Counted from the first letter of the stretch, positions 45,780-55,468 are shown. The stretch: DNA of 64,000 nucleotides from Agapetus fuscipes (GCA_951799405.1 OX637338.1:8618001-8682000); one strand, 5' to 3'. Notes: a model not told the origin generated them from the letters alone. Numbers and translations are program-made.

Positions 45780-46313
45780 AAGACTGGAACATATTTATTT
45801 TTACATGTAAGTGGGCCAGCCTAATGCCAACCACTTCAGTTAAAGTGAGGATTTTCCATTTTTATTTAGTTATTAAAAAATCTTGTTTTATTTTCACTTT
45901 TTTTATTATTTATATAAAGGACACAAACGTTTTCGACTACTTCTTTATATTGATTATATGATTATAATTTTTTTATCACCTGATGATGACTACGAAGTAG
46001 TCGAAAACGTTTGTGTCCTTTATATAAATAATAAAAAAAAGTGAAAATAAAACAAGATTTTTTAATAACTAAATAAAGATGAATTTTCACAGTGTTAATG
46101 CACCAACCATCCTAAATATTGAGGATTTTCCAGTTTCGGAGGAGGCAGGTTCTCATGTTTTGTGAAGGCTGCGTATACCTTGGCGGTATTTTATATTGGA
46201 TTTGAAATAAACAACAAAACAGGAAATCGTTTCTGACACCCTTGGTGGGACTCGAACCCGAGCTCTCGGCATGGAGTGCAAGCACTCTACCAACTGAACT
46301 ATCGAACGGACAA
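45780..46313 (-). mobile_element. SINE A, reverse, split by a foldback element
   Basis: The 3' part (45783-45858, GGAACATATTTATTTTTACA, CCAACCACTTCAGTTAAAG) and the 5' part (46121-46313, GGTGGGACTCGAACCCGAGC, CTACCAACTGAACTATCGAA) belong to one SINE A. Its GAGGATTTTCCA is duplicated on either side of the insert (45847-45858 and 46121-46132). Confidence 0.88.
45859..46120 (+). mobile_element. Foldback element with hammerhead-ribozyme-like core (E1)
   Basis: A 262-bp insertion with a 12-bp target duplication. Left arm 45861-45943 pairs almost perfectly with 45994-46077 (e.g. AAAGGACACAAACGTTTTCG against CGAAAACGTTTGTGTCCTTT). The ~50-bp centre contains CTGATGA (45980-45986), a stem GACTAC-GAA-GTAGTC, GAAA (46003-46006) and ACGTTTGTGTC, the element order of a hammerhead ribozyme. 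The 3' terminus is TTTTCACAGTGTTAATGCAC, CAACCATCCTAAATATT. Hammerheads are known in Penelope-like retroelements; this may be a non-autonomous relative. No coding capacity. Confidence 0.75.
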
Positions 46314-46365
46314 ACCAGACGGTGCAAAGAGTATTTATGAAAATCCAATGATAATGTTCATGCTA

Positions 46366-46410
46366 CGCACTGAACCGAACCCACGTTTACGAATCCGTAG
46401 CGTTAACCAT
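46366..46410 (-). mobile_element. SINE B head fragment, reverse
   Basis: Reversed: AATGGTTAACGCTACGGATT, CGTAAACGTGGGTTCGG, a diverged SINE B tRNA head. It lies immediately upstream of the LINE-1 5' truncation point. Confidence 0.5.
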
Positions 46411-46426
46411 TATATTTCTACATTAA

Positions 46427-48526
46427 ATGAGTTTGATACGTTCATCAATTTTAAGTGTGAATGAACTTGAGAAGAACGTGTGTGGAAAAGATATTGAAAG
46501 TATGTGGAAAGATCTGAAAGAAGGAATGACTGAATGCGCTAAAAAAGTATGTGGGGTAACGAAAGGTGGAAGATTGAAAGGAGATGCCTGGTGGAATGAT
46601 AGAGTGAAAGAAGCTGTGAAAGTTAAGAAAAAGTGTTATGAAAATTGGCTGAATGATAGAAATGATAGAAAGCTAGAAGACGAATATAAGATAGCTAAGA
46701 GAATGGCGAAGACTATAATTTATGAAAGCAAGATGAATGAACAAAGAAAGATTGATGAAAGGATTAACACCGACAGTAAGAAGGAATTTTGGAGGTGGAT
46801 CAATGCGGATAGAAATAAATCTTCTGCATTGACCACTCCGGGAGTCAAAAGTGCTGCCGGTGAGATGGTATGGGAGAATGAAGAAGTATGCAAGAGATGG
46901 AAGAACTATTTTCAAGAAATTTTTGGTCAGGGTGAAAGAAGAATTTATGAACAGATAGATGAAGAAAATGAATTGAATATTTTGAAAGAAGAAATGAAAG
47001 TGTCTATTTCACGTCTGAAGAATGGGAAGTCTGCTGGGTTTGATGGTATAAATGGTGAAATGTTAAAAGCAGGAGGTGAATGCTTGATAGATTGGATGTA
47101 CGAATTATGTAAGCTTTGTGTGAATTCAGGAGTAGTACCGATGGATTGGAGGAAGGCAGTCATTGTTCCCATTTACAAAGGTAAAGGGGACAAAAAAGAC
47201 TGTCAGAACTTCAGACCAATCAGTCTACTCAGTATACCAGGAAAAGTCTTCTGTAAGGTGATTATAAAAAAAGTGATTCTGACAACTAGTGAAAGGATTT
47301 CCGATGTACAGTCCGGCTTTATGGCCGGTAGAGTCTGTGTTGATCAGATTTTTACTCTACGACAACTTGTTGAAAAACAATTGTCGGTGAGGCGGAAGCT
47401 GTTCACGGCCTTTGTAGATCTGGAAAAGGCTTTTGACTCAGTAGACAGAGGTATGTTATGGGATGTTTTGAAAGCATACGGAGTGAATGGGGCTCTCCTA
47501 GGTGCGGTGCATGCAAACTATGAAAATAGTAAGGCATGTGTTCGTATTGATGGTGAGTATAGTGAATGGTTTGAAGTTTATAAGGGTGTGAGGCAAGGAT
47601 GTGTGATGAGTCCTTGGCTATTTAACATAGTCATGGACAAGTGTGTCAGAGATGCTAGACTTAATGATTGTGGATTGATGATAGGAGAGAGCAAAGTGAG
47701 TGTTCTACTGTATGCAGATGATGCAGTTCTTGTATCTGATTCTGCAGTAGAATTGCAAACAATGCTCTCTAGATTGAATGAAGCTTTGTTAGGTAACCAT
47801 TTGAAGTTGAATGCAAGTAAGACGAAAGTATTGATTTTTGAAAGAGATGATGAAAATATGAATTATGAATTTAAAATTAATGGAATGAATGTTGATGTCG
47901 TAAATGAGTTTGTATACCTGGGAAGTAAGTTTGAAAAAGATGGAAGAATGACCGGTGAATTTGAAAGAAGAATAATGAAAGGCAGGTGCGTACTGGGTGC
48001 TACCGCTAGCATCGCCAAGAACCAGAATCTTTCAAAAAATTTTCGACTGGCGGTGCACGGTGGTATACTAGTGCCCACTCTGATATATGGAAGTGAAGCC
48101 TGGACGGTGAGTGAAAGTGAGATTAGTAAAGTCCATACAGTAGAAATGGACTACTTAAGAAGTATGATTGGGAAAAGACGGAGTGATAGGGTAAGTAATG
48201 ATTTTGTTAGAGAGGAATGTGGTGTAAGAGAAAGTGTGAAAGTAAAGATTAAAAGAAGTATGCTTAGATGGTTTGGACATTTGGAGAGAATGAATGAGGA
48301 AAGACTGACGAAGAAAGTATATGCTGCGAGAATTGATGGATGTCGTGGAAGAGGAAGACCGAGAAAGGTATGGATGGACCAAATTTTCGAAATAGCGAAT
48401 GAATGGGATATCCAGAGTCATAATAAAAGGAGAGCTTGTATGAAAAAGGTTATGGCTCTGGATGAAATGAAAGAAGTATGCAAGGATCGAAAGAAATGGC
48501 GGTTGATCTGTAATGCTGGCGGTTAA
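46427..48526 (+). CDS. RTE-like LINE-1 reverse transcriptase, 5'-truncated
   Basis: The longest frame in the window (699 codons). Order: a linker region with WWNDRVKEAVKVKKKC (near residue 55); RT motifs KNGKSAGFDGINGEMLK, FRPISLLS, FVDLEKAFDSVDRG (near 328), KGVRQGCVMSPWLFNIVMD (near 386) and the catalytic YADD (429-432); then YGSEAWTVSESE, RWFGHLERMNEERL, GRGRPRKVWMDQI (near 640) and the end CKDRKKWRLICNAGG. It would copy LINE RNA at nicked target DNA. The N-terminal APE endonuclease is absent; the first ~15 codons are probably flanking DNA. No internal stop, so the copy is young. RTE-like by C-terminus and repeat tail; another LINE clade is not excluded. Confidence 0.88.
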   Translation: MSLIRSSILSVNELEKNVCGKDIESMWKDLKEGMTECAKKVCGVTKGGRLKGDAWWNDRVKEAVKVKKKCYENWLNDRNDRKLEDEYKIAKRMAKTIIYESKMNEQRKIDERINTDSKKEFWRWINADRNKSSALTTPGVKSAAGEMVWENEEVCKRWKNYFQEIFGQGERRIYEQIDEENELNILKEEMKVSISRLKNGKSAGFDGINGEMLKAGGECLIDWMYELCKLCVNSGVVPMDWRKAVIVPIYKGKGDKKDCQNFRPISLLSIPGKVFCKVIIKKVILTTSERISDVQSGFMAGRVCVDQIFTLRQLVEKQLSVRRKLFTAFVDLEKAFDSVDRGMLWDVLKAYGVNGALLGAVHANYENSKACVRIDGEYSEWFEVYKGVRQGCVMSPWLFNIVMDKCVRDARLNDCGLMIGESKVSVLLYADDAVLVSDSAVELQTMLSRLNEALLGNHLKLNASKTKVLIFERDDENMNYEFKINGMNVDVVNEFVYLGSKFEKDGRMTGEFERRIMKGRCVLGATASIAKNQNLSKNFRLAVHGGILVPTLIYGSEAWTVSESEISKVHTVEMDYLRSMIGKRRSDRVSNDFVREECGVRESVKVKIKRSMLRWFGHLERMNEERLTKKVYAARIDGCRGRGRPRKVWMDQIFEIANEWDIQSHNKRRACMKKVMALDEMKEVCKDRKKWRLICNAGG

Positions 48527-48714
48527 AGCTAAGGCTTTTAAATTTAAAAAATATGTGTTGTAGCTTTTTAATTTTTTACTGTTTAATTGCTTAGAATTTA
48601 TTTGTTTTATATATTTGATTGTATCAATTGCATGTACTCCTTGATTGATAGGTTGGTATGCGGCTGACCACCCATACTGTAAAAAATGGTTCACTTTGCC
48701 AATGTCACCCCTTC
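48527..48714 (+). mobile_element. LINE-1 copy 1, 3' UTR proximal part
   Basis: After the stop, an AT-rich spacer leads into TCCTTGATTGATAGGTTGGT, the R start. The R unit is interrupted after CAATGTCACCCC by LINE-1 copy 2 and resumes at 49370. Confidence 0.88.
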
Positions 48715-49369
48715 AAAAATCAAAAGGGGTTTGTTAAAATGGTTTGGACATATGGAAAGAATGAATGACGAAAGACTGACGAAGAGAGTGTACGCTGCAA
48801 CTATGAATGGAAGCCGTGGTAGGGGAAGACCGAGGAAAGTATGGATGGATCAAATTTCCGAAATAGCGAATGAATGGGATATTCAGAGTCATAACAAAAG
48901 GAGAGCGTGCATGAAAAAGATTATGACTCTGAATGAAATGAAAGAAGTATGTAAGGACCGAAAGGAATGGCGGTTGATTTGCAACAATGGCGGCTAGGGC
49001 ATTAATTCTAAGTGTAATATTAAGTTTAATTTTAATTTAACTTTATTTTAATTTTAATTTGTAATGTGTCTCATTATGAATTTCTGTATATCATTTATAA
49101 TTTTATGTGCTCCTTGACTGATAGGTTGGTACGAGGCTGACCACCCGTGCTGTAAAAATCGGTTCACTTTTGCCAATGCCACCCCGGTTCAGGGAACGGC
49201 GGCAGGAGTTGCAAGGTTTATGTCCATGTGAGGTTTTCTTTATTTGTATGCACGCATGCAGAATGTGTAGGCGCGAACCTACATGTGCCTGTCTGTGGGC
49301 ATGCATTTCATATGAGCCTTAAATGCTTACATATCCTTGCAGCTTAGATTATAGATTATAGATTATAGA
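48715..49369 (+). mobile_element. LINE-1 copy 2, nested, 5'-truncated
   Basis: A ~655-bp copy inserted in the R unit of copy 1 with a short duplication (ACCCCT on both sides). It contains C-terminal codons, a stop at 48997, an AT-rich spacer, a complete R unit (49110-49350, stem arms TGTAGG/CCTACA) and a TTATAGA tail. Confidence 0.88.
48716..48997 (+). pseudogene. LINE-1 copy 2 C-terminal coding fragment
   Basis: KIKRGLLKWFGHMERMNDER, SRGRGRPRKVWMDQISEIA, RRACMKKIMTLNEMKEVCKD, RKEWRLICNNGG stop. Homologous to residues ~605-699 of copy 1 with scattered substitutions, so it comes from a different source copy rather than a local duplication. Confidence 0.88.
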
Positions 49370-49566
49370 CCCCTGCTTCAGGGAAGGTCGGCAAGAGTTG
49401 CAGGGCTTATGTTCATTTGAGATTGGGGTTTTTATATTGTAGGTCCACATGCAGCATGTGTAAGCGCGAAATTATGCATGTCTGCTCGTGGGAATGCATT
49501 TAATATGAATCTCAAATGATACATATCTTTGCAGCTTAGATTTAGATTTAGATTTAGATTTAGATC
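49370..49566 (+). mobile_element. LINE-1 copy 1, 3' UTR distal part with (TTTAGA)n tail
   Basis: Resumes at ACCCCTGCTTCAGGGAAGG and runs to CAGCTTAGATTTAGATTTAG. It completes the R unit begun at 48641, proving that R is the 3' UTR of this LINE. Confidence 0.85.
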
Positions 49567-51980
49567 AATGATAAATTAAAGCATCTAAAAAGAATCGTTA
49601 TTCTAAAAGCAAATTTAAAATTATCATCTCAGTGTTGTCACATCATTAAAAAATACTTAAGCAGTTTTCCATTATTCCATTACACCGAGTATTTTTTTAC
49701 TCTCTACAACACCGCAAAAAAAACGTAAAAGGGACGATGTAGATTTCATATTGTTCATAATGGGCTTGTTTTTCTGTTGTTGTGTGTATAAGCAAGTAAG
49801 TGACATGGCCGCCCGGGTCGGTAATATGTCATCATCTGTTGAAAACCGCCCTGAAAACTTGACGCCGCGGTCTCTCTTTGTTTTCAAGTTTATCTTTCGG
49901 GGGATGTCTCGTGTTTACCACGAAAAACTTTCAGCCCATATTGTTTTTTTCCCGCCCTCACTCAAAAGTGATTTGGAGAGAGTCTGGTATTAAATTTAAA
50001 AGTCGAGCAAACAATATACGAGTTGCCGCTACACTGCGGCTACTTGTTGTTGTTTTTGCGTTTCTTTGAAATTGAATATGAAAATATATTAAAGTTGTAT
50101 ATTTGAGCAGGTAAATCCTTTTTTACGACTTCTCTTCTCATACGATAATACAAATAAATTACGTGGCTTTTTTTTCAAATCTTCTTTAAATTTATATTTA
50201 CTAAAGCACGCTTCTGAACTTTTTTCAGAACAAAAAATAACATAATGAATCAAATTTTAAACTAGCGCTTTGTTAATCCACTACAAGGGCATTGCAGAGA
50301 CATAGCGTTTGCTGAACAGAAATATATTCTTCAAAGTTCAGAACATTTGTATTCTCCACAGATCTCAGCCCGTGCGATAAGGTATTCGACAACAGAGGGC
50401 CAGCAATACAAAAAGCCCATTCCAAATTGTACCTGCGGGAAAAACTATAAGGTACCAGACGATTTAAAGTTTTTTCTAAACCTGTCGTACAAATTAAATA
50501 ATGACCCATTGTCTAACCTTTCACAAAGTCTTTTAGTGTTTTTTTAAGTAAAGGGTAGCGAAGTTTGTGCCTCAGTTATTAGAAATAGTTATGTCATGAG
50601 AAAGAAATATTTTAGTAATCGTTTATTCTTAGAAATATATGTAAAGATATTATGAATATTATGATACATTTTTGAATTTGCCGCGCAGGGCGTTGATTGG
50701 AGCAAGCTGTATTCTCGTGTGATTGGGTGGACGTCGACCATGTTGAAGGACGGCCATGATGTTTTGTTTTTGGAGTGATAAAATTGTTAGAGTTAAATTT
50801 TTAATTTCATTTATTTATAAAATAGTAAAAAAATTAACTTAATTGTAGTTTCTTTGGTTTCAGGTAATTTTGTTTATAATTGATTTGTAAGAGCTTATTT
50901 GTTTTTAGTTTATTTTATGTAAAGTGGTATTTTAAACAAATAAAAACTTTGGTTTCAGAGCAACACGAGGAAGTTTGATTTTGAGAAAAAAAATTAAATA
51001 ATCACCAACCAAATCAAATAAGATCCCTTTATATATATAAAAAAAATCTCGTCACAAGTTTATTAAAAGTAAAAGAAAAAATAATGTGCATTCTCAAATA
51101 TCTAACAAAATAAAGTGTTTTATTCTTTCTGTGGTCCTCATTGGGAAAACATAAACCATGTTTATCATTAGGAAATAACAAACTGAGTATAAACTATGGT
51201 CATTAGGATAGTATTAAGAAGTTCATACTTTCCTAATGAAGACTTCCACTAATAAAAAAAAACCCCTTAAATCTCCTGAAAAAAATGTTTTTTTATAGTT
51301 ATAAACAAGTCGAATAAAAACTGTGTTTTTATTGTATGTGTTTGAAGCAGTTAAAAATGCCATCAGTTTTTAGTTTTATAATGCATCTTTACAACCTGCC
51401 GTTATCTTTATTTTATTTAAAAACTAATTTGATGGCTAGCGTGGATGGCAGAATTTTATATCCTCGCTAACTAGAATTTATGAAAACCCCAACAGCTGTC
51501 CGACAGCAATCTCAATCTACCAACTTAATTGTTAGAGTAAAAAAACATTCTATGAGTAAGATGAATAATATACGAAGGTAAAGAAAATATTTTTAATGAG
51601 TCTAGAACTTCATCAGCAGAGTTTTCCTTGTTTTGAATCTTAATTATCATTAAAAATAGAATTTGAATTATTACAATCTGAAATGAGTACGACGTGTAAC
51701 GTTATTAAATTTATTTGCTTACGTTTATTCAATGATAACTTCGTGATTGTAAGCTGATTGAAAGGGATAAAATTATTACAACTGAGCAGGTAGATTTTTT
51801 GTTCATTTAAAAAAACAAAAGTTACACTTACGAAAATTCTGCAGGTAGAATTTTTAGACCTCAAAGTTACATAAACTAACATTGAAGCAACATAGCATAA
51901 GGTATGGGGATTTCAAATTTAGCTTGGCGTGAACCGTGATGGCAGTGTAAATACTCTTTTCTGATATGCAAAAATTAATG
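49567..51980. other. Mostly AT-rich non-coding DNA
   Basis: GC-richer patches at 49800-49960 and 50690-50770 have no recognised protein or convincing splice pairs. Everything else is featureless. Confidence 0.45.
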
Positions 51981-52237
51981 TTCCTTGACTTATAGGTATG
52001 TATGCGGCTGACCACCCATACTGTAAAAAATGGTTCACTTTGCCAATGTCACACCTGTTTCAGGGAAGGACGGCAAGAGTTGCAGGGCTTATGTTCATTT
52101 GAGATTGGGTTTTTATAATGTAGGTCCACATGCGGCATGTGTTAGCGCGAAATTATACGGGTCTGCTTGTGGGAATGCATTTAATATATATCTTAAATGA
52201 TATATATCCTTGCAGCTTAGATTAGATTAGATTAGAA
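51981..52237 (+). mobile_element. R repeat copy with TTAGA tail
   Basis: TTCCTTGACTTATAGG boundary, TTTCAGGGAAGGACGGCAAG, 3' CAGCTTAGATTAGATTAGAT. Near-identical in layout to the 19.8 kb copy. Confidence 0.9.
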
Positions 52238-52920
52238 TGCTTTAATTGTATACTACACGCATTTATTTTATTCATCAAATCTTCATCAATTAAACATTAT
52301 GTTTTCATTGTTAAATTCTGTTTGTAAAAATAAATAAAAGATATGTTCAAATTACAGGCAGGTAGGTACATAATCATTTTCTACCCGGTTTGTGCTAGCA
52401 AGAATATTTTACAGAATATATTGTCATTCGTTTCGGGTAATGCTCGGCTTTGGGTATTTTCAATAGATTTTCCCACACGGATTCGGTAATAAGACGCCGT
52501 GACCAAAATAGCGGTCTCCTCCTTACACCGCTGGCATTCTGCGCCAGAAATAATAATTATTTTTCCTACGTAAAGATACTTCGTTCTCATTTTCCTGCCT
52601 CGGGAAAATCAAATACAGCCGGCATCTCATTGACGAGCAAGATTCGTATAATTATCATGTCATTGTCAAGGAAGATTAATCTCTATCTAGATTATTGAAA
52701 TTATGTTTTTTTTTTTTGTGGGATGAATCCGTTGTTACCTTTTTCATTAAAAATCTATGGAATAGATTTCTTGAATTTAAAAAAGCTGTTCGTAAATAAA
52801 TGGATACACGAAAATTTTAAAAACATGTTTAAAAGATCGATGACTTACTTTAGTTAACAAATACCCCAAAAACGTTTAGTGGATATTAAAGAAATACTGC
52901 ACATGTAAAGTTAAACAATC

Positions 52921-52994
52921 TTATATTATCTACATTTAGTTTTTTTCACAGTGTTAATGCACCAACCATCCAAAATATTATATTATCTAGATTT
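52921..52994 (+). mobile_element. 40-bp orphan 3' end of the foldback family with target duplication
   Basis: TTATATTATCTACATTT (52921-52937) and TTATATTATCTAGATTT (52978-52994) flank 40 bp whose core TTTTCACAGTGTTAATGCAC plus CAACCATCC is the terminal sequence of element E1 (46084-46120), with one mismatch over about 34 bp. This is an extreme 5'-truncated insertion. Confidence 0.75.
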
Positions 52995-53024
52995 TCAGCA
53001 GTAACTTTGTGAAAGTTCATTTTC

Positions 53025-53165
53025 ATAGATTAAAATAAAAATTACTTTGTTTTAATTCACATGAGTTTCTGAAGGTGGGAGGTACTGCTTTTCCCAAAAC
53101 TGGTCGTGTTAAACAAAAATAAAACTCATGTGAATTAAAACAAAGTTATTTTTATTGTAATCTAT
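53025..53165 (+). mobile_element. Foldback element (E4)
   Basis: Arms of ~41 bp (ACTTTGTTTTAATTCACATG against CATGTGAATTAAAACAAAGT). The centre has CTGAAGG-TGGGA...TCCCA-AAAC (53069-53100), a weak echo of the CTGATGA-stem-GAAA order. GTGAAAGTTCATTTTCATAG just upstream resembles the reversed terminal sequence of E1. Confidence 0.5.
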
Positions 53166-53710
53166 TAAACAATCTTGATTAAATGCTGTGAGAATTTTTT
53201 GTCTGTGTAAAAAGCTGACTTCGATTACAGAATTCAATACTACCTCAATCCTACATAATATATTGTCGTTCGTTTTCTATGTAATTTCATACGAGTAATT
53301 ATTACTTATTAGTGATCATCTTGAAAATTATACTTACGAATCTTACGATACTGCAGTACGAAAGGAAAATCTTGTGCTTCTGCCAAAGCAGTGTCTCAAG
53401 TTTTTCAACCACGATGTTCTCGTTGATTTTAGAGCTCTTTTATCCTTAATTCTTCCTTTTATATTACTTATCGTTTTTTTTTACATTTAATATGTAAGTT
53501 GTTCCTCTTTATTCACAAAAATATGGTTTTCAAGTTTATACCTGGTATTTGGGGTAACAAATCTTAGAAAAGCATAAGGACGACAGAGCTGAAACTTGAT
53601 AGAGTTAATAGAGTAGTACCTAGGTGCTTTGCATATGAATATAATAATAATATTAACGAGTATATATATATACTGTCCACACTGTATTCAATTTACATGA
53701 CACAGTACAT

Positions 53711-53789
53711 GTCAGAAGTTAAGCAACATTGGGCGTGGATGCTACCTGGATGGGTGACCGCTCAGGTACACCGCGTGTTGTCGGCATTT
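53711..53789 (+). pseudogene. 5S rRNA-like segment fused to SINE B
   Basis: GAAGTTAAGCAACATTGGGC, GGATGCTACCTGGATGGGTG, ACCGCTCAGGTACACCGCGT, GTTGTCGGC corresponds to the 3' two-thirds of 5S rRNA (about positions 40-118), including the internal control region (A box and C box). It is joined directly to the tRNA-like head of the SINE at 53794. Not a complete 5S gene. Confidence 0.85.
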
Positions 53790-53793
53790 CTTG

Positions 53794-54128
53794 GACCGGT
53801 CCGTAGTCTAGTGGCAGCACTTCGGACTCGTAAATGGAAGGTTGTGGATTCGAATCCCGGCGGAGCACAAAAAAAATACCATTTATATTTCCAAATGTGC
53901 TCTTCGCTGGGTTGAAAAATTCATAAACTTTTACCACAGAACGATCACTGAAAGGTCCACCCAGATCCAACCTTACAACAATTGGGTCTTGCTTGAGAAT
54001 TGGCGCTTTCTACAGCGACGACCAAGCTCGCAGAGGGCTCTTGAGGTGTGATACACACAAAAACAGCGCTCACCAAATAAATCATCATCAATCAATAATA
54101 TCAAATCCATTTAATATTATTATTATTA
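53794..54128 (+). mobile_element. SINE B, full length, downstream of a 5S-like head
   Basis: ACCGGTCCGTAGTCTAGTGG, GGATTCGAATCCCGGCGG (intact B box), body CACAGAACGATCACTGAAAG, ATTGGCGCTTTCTACAGCGA, end AACAGCGCTCACCAAATAAA, and an ATT-rich tail. Confidence 0.88.
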
Positions 54129-54624
54129 CAAAGTGTGGATTTTTATTTCGCCAGTGCACGGAGCAGTATTTATTACTTCATTGCAAGGGAGCCGTCTCGC
54201 GTTCACACACATTTTAAATTTTCAATTCGAGCCTCGGGGCGGAATAAACCAAAGCCAAGTTCACCCACTTTAACTTTTCTTCTTGCGGCGGGAATAATAA
54301 AACACGAAGAAAGAAAGAAGAGGCTCCGTCAGCCGTGAAAAAGAAAACCACCTCGAGGAAACTGCGCGAGCATAATAACCCTACGATCTTCAAGCAGGTC
54401 TGCCTAGACTTTTGGCTCCTGAAGAGTATTTTTATTTTCTGTGAGAAAAGAATACTCAAATCTAATAATAAAAAATTTGCCTTAAATATAACTTTTTGAG
54501 TTTAAAAATTCCAAAAACTCATTTTTGTACACAATTATGTCTAAAACTCTTCGGCTCTACTACTTTTGGGCTTGGAATAAACACCGAAACAGAGAATCAT
54601 TTCTGACATCCATGGTTGTAGATG

Positions 54625-55075
54625 AAATCAAATGGTTCACTTTGCCAATATCACCTCTGTTTCAGGCAAGGTCGGCAAGGGTTGCAAGGCTTATGTTCAT
54701 TTGAGATTGTGTTTTATGTTGTAAGCCCACATGTGTAAGCGTGAACGTTTAACGAGGGAATGCATGTAGAATGAATCTTAAATGTAATATATCGCACGTT
54801 TAATAATAAAGAGCAATAACTCAAAAAACATGAATGTTGGGAAATCACGTTTGAAGTTCAGACAGCCAGTACAACTTGTATGGGATGAAAAAGGCGGCCG
54901 ATGCTTTATCTCGGTCATCTTCGTCCAAATTGAACGGCTGTCGCATTCTACCTATTCTTCTCGCATTGTTCTTGCGTTTTATTACAAAATCTCGATTTTC
55001 CCAATTTTCGAGTTATTTCTCTTTATTATTAAACGTGCGATATCTTTGCAACTTAGATTATAGATTAGAATTAGA
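54625..55075 (+). mobile_element. R repeat copy interrupted by a MITE
   Basis: R from ATGGTTCACTTTGCCAATAT to AATGTAATATAT (54792), resuming at ATATCTTTGCAACTTAGATT (55040) with a TTAGAA tail. The 5' ~60 bp are missing. Confidence 0.85.
54793..55039. mobile_element. 247-bp MITE nested in R
   Basis: Terminal inverted repeats CGCACGTTTAATAATAAAGA and reversed CGCACGTTTAATAATAAAGA, extending with one mismatch to about 30 bp. The target is ATAT duplicated (or TA, if the terminal T/A are counted as element). The interrupted R sequence fixes the insertion site exactly. No coding capacity. Confidence 0.88.
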
Positions 55076-55256
55076 GAGGCACCAACTGAGTTCTCGACCA
55101 GATTAAGTGTAACTTAGTGGAATACCTAGGGTGGAAGTCTCGACGGCCGTCGGTAGATCTTACCATACCCATTTGAAAATAGGACGGAATTAAACAGAAC
55201 AGATGATTGTTGTTCCATATAAAATGAGTCAGCTGTTGATACGCTGCCATATTTCA

Positions 55257-55465
55257 TTTTTTTTTTTTTTTTTTTTTTTAAATAGATTCGTGGAAAGAAA
55301 TGCAATCCACCAACCTATTTTACCTGGCCAGTTGTCTTCTTGCGAAAGCAGAAGCTTGTGTGCATGCAACGGCATCTGTTGAACCAGGGTCGAAGTTATC
55401 GTCGCGGGATTCGAACCAGCGTTATCCGGTTCCAAATAACCTGTCTTGATCCCCGCGGCTATAAC
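55257..55465 (-). mobile_element. SINE C with poly(A) tail, reverse
   Basis: A poly(T) run of more than 20 at 55257-55280 is the reversed A tail. The body contains GCAATCCACCAACCTATTTT (reversed) and GTTGAACCAGGGTCGAAGTT, and the tRNA-like head GCGGGATTCGAACCAGCG (B box) to GATCCCCGCGGC (A-box side). The best-preserved C copy here. Confidence 0.75.
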
Positions 55466-55468
55466 ACC

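Noticed and set aside
48155..48694. Minus-strand frame of 179 codons
   Set aside because: Antisense of the LINE-1 C-terminus.
53711..53789. Functional 5S rRNA gene
   Set aside because: The 5' third is missing and the sequence runs straight into SINE B.
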